DNA of 64,000 nucleotides, from positions 90,130,501-90,194,500 of the forward strand of contig CM075346.1 of NCBI GenBank assembly GCA_037693485.1, given 5' to 3'. This DNA comes from Kitagawia praeruptora. Lineage: Eukaryota > Streptophyta > Magnoliopsida > Apiales > Apiaceae. The translations under genes were made by a program, and so were the position numbers. Position 1 is the stretch's first letter. Each line of letters starts with the position of its first letter. Of this stretch, positions 1 through 9,401 are shown one piece after another. The notes under the pieces were generated by a model, which saw only the letters and a program-made list of their open reading frames with translations, did no database searches and was not told where the DNA came from.

Positions 1-868
1 AAAAACCACCAAAGTTATATATTTACACAAAAACAAATTTTATCTTTAACCTTGTACAAAATAGAATCTGAAAAATAACAATAAATGTTATCTTGCCTTC
101 ATACATCTATACTACTTGGGAGTAGCATAAGGTTTCCATAGTTCATGGAGTAGGACTACGGTCTCCACTCTCCATACGTCTTATGTTTCCTGTGCCTTAT
201 TTTGAGAAGAACTGGCCAACTGGGTAGCACGCAACATTTCTAGTCCTTGGAGTAGGAGTAAAGTCCTCAGTATATCTTACATTCCTCCGACAATTTTGTG
301 AGCAGAACTGAATAGGTTTGGTTTGCAATATATATCAACTAGTCTGAAGGCAAATTTATTTTACAACCAATTTATATCCAATGCTGTGAAAAGGCAATTT
401 GCAAATTGCAATAGTTGCCCACGTACATGTGAATTGATAGTGCGAGCCAAAAAGCACGGTTACTAACACAGGAAAATGTAAAATCATCCAGAAAAGCAAA
501 CTAGTTTTAAGTCCGGCTGTAGCTATTGGCCAGAAGGATAAATAAAAAATCAACTGAAACAATATCAATACATGGATAAATTAGCGAATAAAGAACTGAC
601 AGCAGAAAGTTACTAAATGATATATTTCATGCTGTAACTCAAATATTTTCTAAGAAAATTGAACAAAGACAATAACTTGGCAACTTCAACTTAAACGCTA
701 TAAGATATCATTACAGCAAAAAGGTAACTTCTCATAATCCCACTCTAGAGTGAGTCTATGAAACAATATTTCATTTTCGTTTCTTGATCAAGTAGAAAAA
801 GTCATTTCAAAGCATATAAAGTACTAATTAAAACAGATTAGAAACAACAAAGAGAACATAGCGAATGA
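1..868. other. 3' flank of the MAS2-like gene, no gene seen
   Basis: AT-rich sequence lying downstream of the minus-strand MAS2-like stop codon. The part nearest 868 should hold the 3' UTR, but I see no poly(A) signal I would commit to. The only reading frames are short (about 70 codons) and match no family I recognise. The stretch at about 100-310 repeats short phrases around 'ggagtagga' and 'tctccactctcc'; this looks like simple drift rather than a defined repeat. Confidence 0.4.
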
Positions 869-2374
869 TCAATCATCTGCATCTTCAGCAGGCCTCCCAC
901 CAGCAAATGGATCATGAGAAGGGCCTGTATCTTCCCCAATATGGCGCTGCACCAGGCGCTGCAAATCAGCCATAACCTTCTGCTCACGCTTTGCCTTCTC
1001 CTCATAGTTAAACATAGCCAACGCCCTTTTATCTTCAGCACTGTAAACTTGGTTTTCTTTTCTGATACGAATAGCATTCATCCTCTGGTGCCTACTACCA
1101 CTCATCACATACCCAAGATTCTCAAACTTAGAAATCTCATCAGCCGAAAGGCCAACTTCTCCTCTACGTGGAATACGCTTCCCTTGCTGAACATACTGAG
1201 CAATAGCATCTCCTTCACCAGGCCTTAGCGCACCTCCATAACTAATATGCCCTTCCGCCTTGGGCAAAGGCATTGGTCCAACCACAGGTTCAGCTTCCAA
1301 AGTCATTTTTTTATCTTTAAACGCAAACAACTCACCATTACTCTCGTTCTTCTCTACCTCATCCATTTTCAACTCAACTTTATCATCAACCTTCTCCAAC
1401 CTCTCACCTTCACTTTCACTCTCAGTTTCCACCTCTTTCTTATCCTTCAAAACCACAACTTTCTTTTTCCTCGACTTCGACTTATCACTCTCCTCACTGG
1501 CATCAGAATCCTCACTTCCACTCTCCTCACTACTCTCATCACTTGATACATCCCTCCTCCTCTTCTTCCTCCCACTCCTACTACTCCTCTTCCTCCCACT
1601 CCTACTACTCTTCTTCCGCCTCGAACTCTTCCTTTTCCTCCTATACTCCTCCTCCGAATCACTACTCAAATCCTCACTAGACTCACTCCCACTCTCACTC
1701 TCACTCATTTTCCTACTCCTCCGCTTCGACCTCTTACTCCTACTCCTACCCTTACTCTTCCTCTTCCTCCTACTTCTCGAATCATCCGACTCCTGCTCGG
1801 AAGAAGAATCATCACCGCTCTTAGATAAAACCTCCTTATCCTTATCAACAAACTCCGCCATATCCTCCTCCTCCACCTCACCCACCTCATTCTCATTTCT
1901 CGGAGGACTCGGAGTCGGATTCCAAATATAATTCCTCAAATCCTTCCTCATCTTTTGTCGTTTCAACCGCCTATACTCCTGAAAATTCAATCCTTTGAAT
2001 TCCTCATCCGACTCATCACCGACATGACCTCCATTTCGATAATCTCTATCCAAATACACATTATCTCTATCATTATAATAACTTTTCTTATTTTCAATCA
2101 AATTAGGGCTTTTTCTAGGGTTTGAATAATCAGGAGATGCACGTAGATTACGACGACTATTAGAACTGTGATTATTATTATTATTATTATGGTTGTTGTA
2201 CCTTTTAGGGCTAGGGCTCCGACTACGACGACGGGGAGAGAAGCGCCGGCGGTCGTCGTATTCGCTGTAATCCGGTGAACGTCGGTTGGTGCTCCGGCGA
2301 CGATCATAGTCCGGTGAGTAACGGTTGGTGCTCCGGCGACGATCGTCGGAGACGGCGGATGAGAGTTTGGGCAT
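869..2374 (-). CDS. MAS2: NKAP / MAS2-like nuclear SR-rich protein
   Basis: A single uninterrupted frame of 501 residues. The N-terminal two thirds (about 1-330) are dense in Arg/Ser, Lys/Arg and Glu/Ser runs, as in spliceosome-associated SR-like proteins, with a tandem 13-residue duplication (DRRRSTNR.SPDY) near residues 11-36. The C-terminal 120 residues carry the conserved NKAP (SynMuv) domain, recognisable from GPMPLPKAEGHISYGGALRP, then IPRRGEVGLSADEI, YVMSGSRHQRMNAIR and the NYEEKAKRE helix. The family is known for nuclear roles in pre-mRNA splicing and transcription control; in Arabidopsis the orthologue MAS2 is linked to rRNA gene silencing and to suppression of an AGO1 allele. The ATG at 2374 is chosen because a TATA box lies 115 bp upstream and the N-terminus begins directly with the SR-type sequence. 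Identity is secure from the C-terminal domain; the symbol is by orthology and not proven. Confidence 0.93.
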   Translation of the reverse strand: MPKLSSAVSDDRRRSTNRYSPDYDRRRSTNRRSPDYSEYDDRRRFSPRRRSRSPSPKRYNNHNNNNNNHSSNSRRNLRASPDYSNPRKSPNLIENKKSYYNDRDNVYLDRDYRNGGHVGDESDEEFKGLNFQEYRRLKRQKMRKDLRNYIWNPTPSPPRNENEVGEVEEEDMAEFVDKDKEVLSKSGDDSSSEQESDDSRSRRKRKSKGRSRSKRSKRRSRKMSESESGSESSEDLSSDSEEEYRRKRKSSRRKKSSRSGRKRSSRSGRKKRRRDVSSDESSEESGSEDSDASEESDKSKSRKKKVVVLKDKKEVETESESEGERLEKVDDKVELKMDEVEKNESNGELFAFKDKKMTLEAEPVVGPMPLPKAEGHISYGGALRPGEGDAIAQYVQQGKRIPRRGEVGLSADEISKFENLGYVMSGSRHQRMNAIRIRKENQVYSAEDKRALAMFNYEEKAKREQKVMADLQRLVQRHIGEDTGPSHDPFAGGRPAEDADD

Positions 2375-2488
2375 TGCTGTGGATCTCGGGCGGGTCGGGT
2401 TTTGAGAGTTTCTAATCGTCCAATTTTAAGAAAGTGAGTGCGGAGGGGGGGTGTGTTCTTTTTTTATTTTTTGAGAGGAAAGAAGATG

Positions 2489-2497
2489 TATTTATAG
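2489..2497 (-). promoter_or_regulatory. TATA box of the MAS2-like gene
   Basis: On the minus strand this reads CTATAAATA, 115 bp upstream of the start codon. This would give a 5' leader of roughly 80-90 nt, a normal plant value. Confidence 0.6.
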
Positions 2498-2570
2498 TGG
2501 ATGGAACATTTGGTTTTTCCATTTTTACATTTTTTACCGCTAAACCTGTGCAGTGAATTTCTTTTATCTT

Positions 2571-3339
2571 TCTATATATAGAACACGTTATTTAACATGA
2601 AATCTTTGAAAAAATAATGTGTACAAGGATTTGAACCCAAGACCTCACATAGGTCAATTCATCCCTCCAACCACTGAGGTCAATTCATCCCTCCAACCAC
2701 TTGAGCTAACATGAGCATTTGAGATAAAAATATATAACATGAGCATTTGAGATAAAAATAAAATTCATTAACTACAGTTTTTGTTTGACTTGCATATATT
2801 TCTATATATAATAGGAGGCAAATTTATTCATTCCAAACCTAACATGAAATCTATGAACTTGAGCTAACATGAACGTTTTAGATAAAAATAATCATTAACT
2901 ACATTTTTTGTTTGACTTGCATATATTTCTATATATAATAGAAGGCAAATTTATTCATTTCAAGCCTACTTCCAAACCTAACATGAAATCTATGAAAAAA
3001 TAATGTGTACAAGGATTTGAACCCACTTGAGCTAACATGAGCGTTTGAGATAAAAATAAAATTCATTAACTACATACATAAATGTTTTTTTTCTTTATAT
3101 TCTATTTCACTATTTATTTACGATGGATCAAGTGTTTCACTAAATTTCTAGCTGATTGAGCTATGTGATCATTTGAGTTAATACTAAAATTCATCAACCA
3201 CATACATAAATATTTATTTATTTATATTTTATTCAATATTTTACTTTACAATTTATTTAAGATAAAACAAGTGTTTCAATTAAGCTTCACATATTATTTG
3301 CATTATAACTTGTGTGCATTGATTCTCTTTATAATCATA
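2571..3339 (+). repeat. Tandem blocks starting with Helitron-like 5' ends
   Basis: Three successive blocks begin with tctatatata (2571, 2801, 2928) and continue into closely related sequence containing 'aacatgaaatct', a tRNA-like segment, 'gagctaacatgag..tttgagataaaaat' and 'cattaactac'. Blocks two and three are preceded by 'ttgtttgacttgcatatatt'. A fourth start lies at 3890 and further copies of the block body at 10811 and 16578. TC starts of this type are typical of Helitron 5' ends. The family's likely 3' end is at 33166. The link of starts to that end is inference. Confidence 0.5.
2627..2709 (-). repeat. tRNA-derived segment (SINE-like) with A and B boxes
   Basis: Read on the minus strand, a pol III A-box-like stretch (TTAGCTCAAGTGG, complement of 2697-2709) is followed by a B-box-like GGTTCAAATCC (complement of 2627-2637). 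A 35-bp internal duplication lengthens the spacing here. A copy without the duplication lies at 10878-10934, and a shortened one near 3010-3035. It cannot be a working tRNA, because the acceptor stem is not seen. Confidence 0.45.
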
Positions 3340-3791
3340 CTAGCTTAGAACGCGTGCATTGCACGGGTGATTTTTAATATTGGTTATCATACTACTTGTG
3401 TTGTAATATTTTATTTTAATTATATTAGATTTAGATTTGTGTTTTAATTAAATAAAATAGTTATATATGTTGTGATTAAAATAATTAGTCATGTTCAAAT
3501 AGAATTTTAATTTTAGCCCAAATATGTCCAAGATGTTTAGTTAGAATGGATTTTTAGTATAATTAGTCTCGTTAAAATAGGATTCTAACTTAGACCTAAT
3601 AAGTCCAAGTATCAAACTTTTTATATTATCTCAAGTATTGTATAGATTTATTTTGGGTTTAAGAATATGTTAATTAAGTCTGATCCAAGTATTTATTAAT
3701 TTTTTTACTTAAGAATATGTTAATCAAACCTGACCAGAGTACCAATCGGCTACGAAACTTTTAATATTTCGGTTTAATAGTATAGTATAGA
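3340..3791 (-). mobile_element. Short non-autonomous Helitron (copy A)
   Basis: Minus-strand element. Its 3' end is CTAG at 3340, followed on the minus strand by T, with the subterminal hairpin visible as cgtgcattgcacg. Its 5' end at 3791 reads TCTATACTATACTATT after an A. The length of 452 bp and the A/T insertion context fit non-autonomous Helitrons. Close copies lie at 11235-11685 and around 16837-18890. No coding capacity. Confidence 0.75.
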
Positions 3792-3911
3792 TGTAGGCCT
3801 ATAATTATTCTTTTGTGATAAATTATTTACTTTTGTTAACAATATATATCAAACACAAACCTCCATTTTTTGTTTGACTTGCATATCTTTCTATATATAA
3901 TAGGAGAACAC

Positions 3912-5298
3912 TGATAAGTGGATTTATATCCACTTGGAGCATTCTAAATCGGCTTAAATTGATTGTCTTGGGCTCAAGTTTCTTGTAGTTTTGATGTATT
4001 TTGTTTAGTTGTGCAGATTTACAAGGATGTTGATTATGGTGGATGTTTTTGTCGTTTTTGGAGATTTAATTTATTAAAATTCGGATTTATTGGGCTGCAC
4101 GCGTGAGATTCACTGTTTGGGCCATATCTTGAGTTCTATAAGTCTGTTTTCAGCCCGTAAGCAGTCCACGCGAAGATAACGAGATTCTCTATCATTCTAA
4201 GGTGGTCCAGAAGCCCAATTACGTTTGGAACGGCTCTGGAAAATAGAAGAAAAGTCAGCTACGAATTTCCCTTAAAAAACAGAATCAGTCTAGGAAACGA
4301 ATCTTGCAGAAATTCTATCATAATTCTGTTTTGGTATTTTCTTGCTGGGCAAGATGTCTAGAGCCTATATAAACACATCCAATCCTTGTAAATTGGAGGA
4401 GGATGATCATCATCGTTAGGAGTAGAACTATTACATATCAATCACTTAGGTTTATTTGTATATTTTCATACTTTGTTTTTATCATGGTTTCATCAGATCC
4501 CATGATGACGAGAGGTTCGATTATGAACTAATCGTTGTCATGGGATTCTAACGGAGTTATTTATGGAGCTTTAGTATCTTGATTGCTTTAAAGATCTGTG
4601 TGTGATGTATATCTGATATCCTCGTATGGTTGTGCTTATTGAATTTAGATGCGTAGCTAACATCTAATTTGTTAATCTCTTGCTAAACGAGAGTGGATCT
4701 TGAGATTTAGAACTTGCCATGCTAGCATAGGATAGGTTGATGTTTTAACATCATGATTTGTGGCATGAATAGAGATATTATGCTACCCTATGTGATCATT
4801 ATGGATAACTTGTGCTTCAACCTTTATGTTTTCAAATTCTATAGAGATATAGGGTCTAAACATAATAGGTGCCTATTCATCTTCTATCTCTTTTGTGGAT
4901 GTATGTGTAGATTGGTACTAGTATACCGAGAGGTAACTTTTACTCTTTTCGTGTTATCCGATCAGATATCATAACCATTGCATATAGTGATTAAAGGCGT
5001 CAGATCTAAGCGAAGTATTTAATGAAGTTAGGATTCCATGGTTTTTCTTGCAGACGTAATTAGAATTTTAATTCTTGTTAGTTAGTTAATTCGTAGTTTT
5101 GTTAATTTGTTTTTTTAGTTAATTTAGATAGTTAAATCCCATATTTGTTATTTGTCTTAGCAGTGCATAATAACCATACATTGTTGCGTAGGTGCATTTA
5201 CTGAATAGAACCATAACTTGATCCCTGTGGGAACGAATTTGGACTTAACCTTATATATTACTTGTGACCACGTACGCTTGCGTGTTTTAGTGTAAACA
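3912..5298 (+). repeat. 5' LTR of the young LARD-like element
   Basis: 1,387 bp, starting tgataagtgg and ending tgtaaaca. It contains an inverted repeat at its start (aagtggatttatatccactt). A 73-codon frame at 4753-4974 recurs unchanged in the 3' LTR because the LTRs are nearly identical; it is not evidence of a gene. Confidence 0.92.
4366..4373 (+). promoter_or_regulatory. TATA box in the LTR
   Basis: TATATAAA inside the LTR, 455 bp from its left end and intact in the 3' LTR at 9856-9863. It is the probable promoter marking the U3/R boundary, with transcription starting about 30 bp downstream. Confidence 0.6.
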
Positions 5299-5304
5299 AG
5301 TTTT

Positions 5305-5322
5305 TGGCGCCGCTGCCGGGGA
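5305..5322 (+). other. Primer binding site (tRNA-Asp type)
   Basis: TGGCGCCGCTGCCGGGGA begins 6 nt after the LTR. It is one base away from the site used by Athila-type elements (tRNA-Asp primer). This fixes element orientation as plus. Confidence 0.8.
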
Positions 5323-5459
5323 TCATTGGTGTTTTATTTTTGGTTTATGTGCTTGTCAATAGTGGTCGTTAGAGTTCACTGACTCAGATTTCTTTTTCTC
5401 ATCTATTCTTGTAGTTAGTTGGTGTTTCAGGTACTTGTCAGAGAGCATTGACGTTGAAG

Positions 5460-6497
5460 ATGGATTTTCTAAATTACTATGGAGTTCAGCAGGTGGCTAG
5501 TGTTTGTGAGCTATGTGCGGGCGCACATGAGACGTATCAGTGCTGGAGCAACCAAGGTGGTATTCAACAGCCTCAGCCATGTGAGCAGTGTTTGGGTGTT
5601 CATGATCCCTCACAATATTGTTACTACGGAGGAGTTGATCCATATGTCACTTATGAAGAACAACCATATTTTCAATACGATCCTCAACAGTACCAGCAAG
5701 ATGTTCCAGATATGTCATATGTCTTTGGTAGTGAAGAGTTTCAACATCAGCAACCTACTCCTACTTATCAATCAGATGATGATTTGAAGGAGATTAGGAA
5801 GGAGATTAGGATGCTTGCAGAGAATAATGAGAAGCTTATCAAATCTATGGGGACATTAGCTGCTCAAGTTTTGAGAGTCTTGGAACAAGAAAATCAACAA
5901 TTCATACCAGAAGCAATTCCAGAAAATACCGATGACTTGGAGCAAGGTACTGCATGCTTAATTGAAGAAGACAAATTCCAAGAGGAGGAGAGTGTTCACA
6001 AGCCATGTGAGGAATTTGATCAAGCTAGTGAGGTGGATGATTTGGAAAGGGCACTATTTGAGACAGACACTGATGAGCTACGCAAATTTCAAGAATTGTT
6101 TTGTGCGAACCTAGAAGACACTGTTGGGCTACAGAAATTTCAAGAATTGGTATGTGCGAACCAAGAGGTTGATGATCATGAGAAAGATGCAGGTCTTCTA
6201 CTTGTCTCAGAATTTAAAGATGGAGGTAGCGCATTAGAGCCAATGGAGGAAGTTCTCGTTGAGGAACCAAAGGATTCATCAATTTACATTTACCCTCCTC
6301 CATTATATTCAAGTGAAGCTAGCGAAGGTGTGTTGTTCTACAAATTGTCAGATTTTGGGTCAACAGATGAAGGCATTGTAATAGGACAGAGTTGTTATAC
6401 GAATAGGCCAAGAAAGGAAAAGGAGCAAAAAGTGTGCCGCCGAGATGATGATGAAGTATTGCGAAGAGAGGACCAGGCGAACTATTATCATCCTTAA
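5460..6497 (+). CDS. Gag-like protein of the LARD element
   Basis: 345 residues from the ATG at 5460; an upstream in-frame TTG at 5448 was not used. Two Cys-rich knuckles open the protein: CELCAGAHETYQC (about residues 16-28) and CEQCLGVHDPSQYC (about 41-54), both of the C-x2-C-x3-H-x4/5-C pattern seen in Gag zinc knuckles of plant Ty3 elements. Then come a Gln/Tyr-rich stretch and an amphipathic coiled-coil-like helix (about 110-145). An acidic tail holds a duplicated motif, KFQELFCANLE and KFQELVCANQE. There is no capsid-like fold I can recognise and no protease. The frame is open in a young element, so it may be expressed; an RNA- or particle-binding role is inference. Confidence 0.6.
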   Translation: MDFLNYYGVQQVASVCELCAGAHETYQCWSNQGGIQQPQPCEQCLGVHDPSQYCYYGGVDPYVTYEEQPYFQYDPQQYQQDVPDMSYVFGSEEFQHQQPTPTYQSDDDLKEIRKEIRMLAENNEKLIKSMGTLAAQVLRVLEQENQQFIPEAIPENTDDLEQGTACLIEEDKFQEEESVHKPCEEFDQASEVDDLERALFETDTDELRKFQELFCANLEDTVGLQKFQELVCANQEVDDHEKDAGLLLVSEFKDGGSALEPMEEVLVEEPKDSSIYIYPPPLYSSEASEGVLFYKLSDFGSTDEGIVIGQSCYTNRPRKEKEQKVCRRDDDEVLRREDQANYYHP

Positions 6498-6511
6498 TTG
6501 AAACTTGGAAG

Positions 6512-6560
6512 TAACGTCAAGCTATTGACGTTAAAGAAGCGCTTCGTGGGAGGCAACCCA
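6512..6560 (+). other. Hairpins and conserved GGGAGGCAACCCA motif after the gag stop
   Basis: Starting 15 nt past the stop codon there is a perfect 9-bp stem (TAACGTCAA gcta TTGACGTTA, 6512-6533), then the palindrome gaagcgcttc (6536-6545), then TGGGAGGCAACCCA (6547-6560), which can also pair its ends. The last motif recurs after coding regions of many plant LTR elements. A structural RNA role is likely but the mechanism is not known to me. Confidence 0.6.
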
Positions 6561-7607
6561 TGCATTAGTGTAGGAAAAAAAAAATTTTGAGTGTTGTGTG
6601 AAAAAAAAAAAAAAAGAAAAAAAAAATCAGAAAAATCAGAAAAATCGAATTTTTTTGGTGTGTCACGCAGGAGGAAGCTGCGTTACAGGGCAAATTGCGC
6701 GCCTGTTGCGCAACTTGCGCCTGCGCAACTGGAAGGAAAGCAGCTTGCGGCCCTGAGGCGCAAGTAGCATCGGCGCATCTGGAATAAGGGCAGTTTGCCC
6801 CCCACTCAGGCAAATGGCGCGTGAAACAGAATGGTGAGAAAATTTTCAGCTTGCTTGTTCACTGTTTGTCCGTGAGTTTTGTGTGTATACATATTAAAAA
6901 AAAAAATCTTTCACCCCAATTTCCTTTTTATATCCCCATCTCTTCCCTAAATCTTTTCCTATTTTAATTCCAAAACCCCTCATCTCTCCTAAAAAAATTT
7001 CAAATTCCTATTTCTTTTCTAAATCTTTTTCTTTTATCCATTAAATATTTTTTCTATCCTATATCAAATTCCAATTTCCATCCAAATTTTTCCTTTTCAC
7101 ATTAAAATTCTTATATTCATCCTATCACTCCATGGCCTATATATACCCATACATACACACCCAATTCATTATCTTCCTCCTCTACATCTCTTAAAAATTC
7201 AAGTTTGGGGGAATTAATTGCAAGTTCACCTCTTTGATTCGTAGTGGGAATTCTTTTCTCTATTTTATTTTATTACGAATTTGTGTTCTTGTAAATTTGG
7301 GTTTTTTTGTATTATTTCTGTTACTTGGGTATTTTTGGTGTAATTTTGCTTGGTGGTTTTTGGTGGGATATTTTGTGGTGGTTATTGGTGGAGCTTCTTG
7401 TGAGTTGGAAATTGATTCTTTTGGCTCGTAAGCATGGGAGAGATAGTGCTAATGTTGGGGAATTTTCGTTTTCGACGGCGGAGGTTAAATTTAATTGGTT
7501 GTTTGAGGCCAATTGCTAAGGAAAGGGGGATTTTTGCGAGAAAAAAAAATGGTTGGGTATGCTTCGGTTTTCAGGTATGTTTTCTGCTATCCCTTGTATT
7601 TACTTCC
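6561..7607 (+). other. Non-coding interior of the LARD element
   Basis: No frame with recognisable protein similarity. Contents in order: A-rich tract (6574-6625); a GC-rich island (6660-6835) dominated by GCGCAA/TTGCGC repeats; a pyrimidine-rich stretch (6900-7190); and a lone PPT-like aagtttggggg at 7201-7211. The rest to 9364 is AT-rich, with an A-rich run at 8526-8575. Confidence 0.6.
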
Positions 7608-7643
7608 ATTCAATGAGGACATTGAATATTTTAAGTTTGGGGG
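7608..7643 (+). other. Internal second polypurine tract with GAGGAC hairpin
   Basis: A 7-bp stem with loop GAGGAC (ATTCAATgaggacATTGAAT, 7608-7627) stands 5 nt before aagtttggggg (7633-7643). The arrangement matches the one beside the 3' LTR at 9365-9401. Such a site could act as a central priming site for second-strand synthesis. Confidence 0.55.
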
Positions 7644-9364
7644 TGGTTTGAGGGATTAGTAGTTGTTGTTGTATTATTTGTTCATGTAGGATTTCATGCT
7701 TTGCATATTAGTAGTAGTAAATTATGCATTTATGTCGTGTTATCTACGTTTGTTTCATATAGGACATTTTGTTTTATTTTCGTATACCATGTGAGTTCAT
7801 AATAGTTGCATTTGCATCCATGCTTGATAGGAATTTTGTGTTGTTGACGCTTTTGTTTGAGAAGTGATATGCTTTGTTCTTGTGCACACACATACACTAG
7901 TAAGTTGAAGCTAGTAGACTTATTGAATGTTGTAAGTGATTAGAAGGACATGAATATGTGCAAGATGATTTAGTTTGCATGCTTTGAATACAAGTCGGTG
8001 CGTTAGAGAGATGTTTGCTTGGGATTGAGTATGTTTTTCCACCAAGTGAGATTTTGAGCCTTATTGCATATTACATATTTGCAATTTATTCGTTTGCTTG
8101 AGTGTCCACGGATTGTTTGCATTGCTAGCAGTTGTTTGAGGTCTTTCTTGAAACGCATGACATTATTTGACGATTAAAATGATAAAGGCACTTAGGAATA
8201 ACCACATATTTTCCCATATTACCACACCATATTTACATGATCAATTAGTTAACCCATTGAGCTTAATCCTATTTTTTCGGTGACATACCACATTACTTGC
8301 CTAGACCTTTTTCTTGTATGGGCCTTACATTAATTTGAACCTACATTGTCAAAGGCTAGTAGAGTGCTTAAGGGAGTAATAAGGTGTGCAAGGAGGGGTT
8401 ATTGTTGGTTGTACTTTTGGGGGAAATATTGAAATTGGGTTTGTTTACTTGATAGTCGACATATGTAATAAATTATGGGATCAATGTTATTGTTTATATT
8501 ATTGTTTGTGTTCTATGTAGCTCTCGAAAAAAAAAAAGAAAAAAAAAAGAAAAAAAAAAAGAAAAAAAGAAAAAAATATATATATATTATGAGAGCATGT
8601 TTGTATTGTTGTGATCCTACGTTAGTCGACTAGTCGAGTGTTTGTTTTGAATAATAGTTATGTGGGGGGAAATATGGTGTTGTGTATGATGTATTAAGGT
8701 ACTTACTAGCTTTTGACACTTCACCTGTTTTGGCTTATTTGACATACCTTGTCCCTAGCCCCATTACAACCCAAATAAAGACCTTTTGATTATCGTCATT
8801 GATGTATGTTGTGTTAAGAGTTAAATTGATACCAAATGTCAAGCATGCTTATGATTTTGTTGGAATTGAGTGATACACTTACCCTTGTTCTTGCGTGAAT
8901 ATTCTTTTGTGAGTGGATTGTGAGTGTTTGCTTGTTTTTGCGTATGAGATCCCGAGTTTTGTCTCAAAAATGTACTCTTGTAGGCTTAGCATGTTTACTA
9001 ACTTATTCTTACACTTGACATGGGCTTGTGAGAACTTATGCATGTTCATTGAGTAGACTATGTGAATACTTGCACTTTCGACACCAAGACATTGCGTATT
9101 TACTTTGATTCTTAAGTTGATATGGCATGAAAGGATTTGAAGGTATGGTAGGTTAGATTAATTGCATTTGCATATTAGTTGCATTCATGCATTGCATTGC
9201 ATTAGGTTAAATGGATTTTGTGGGTACATTCGCTATAGGCCCTCACGAGACCTTACTCGTCCACTAGGGCTACCTAGGGGTTTAAAGGGCTTGTTGCATA
9301 TGCCAAATGCAACCGTGATCACCTACGGAAGTGGTACTAGTTAGTTAGTTAGTTGTAATTGTTA

Positions 9365-9401
9365 ATGCTTGAGGACAAGCATCGGTTTAAGTTTGGGGGT
9401 G
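9365..9401 (+). other. 3' polypurine tract with GAGGAC hairpin
   Basis: ATGCTTgaggacAAGCAT forms a 6-bp stem with loop GAGGAC (9365-9382), 6 nt before the PPT aagtttggggg (9389-9399), which abuts the 3' LTR at 9402. The PPT position is typical for Ty3 elements. Confidence 0.75.

Noticed and set aside
1260..1931. 223-codon plus-strand frame rich in Leu and Ser
   Set aside because: It is antisense to the Arg/Ser/Glu repeats of the MAS2-like gene; composition explains it.
2627..2709. Possible tRNA gene
   Set aside because: A and B boxes are present but no acceptor stem or anticodon arm can be built; it is a repeated SINE-like fragment.
4753..4974. 73-codon frame present twice (also 10243-10464)
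   Set aside because: It lies inside both LTRs, which are nearly identical; no family match and no sign of coding constraint.
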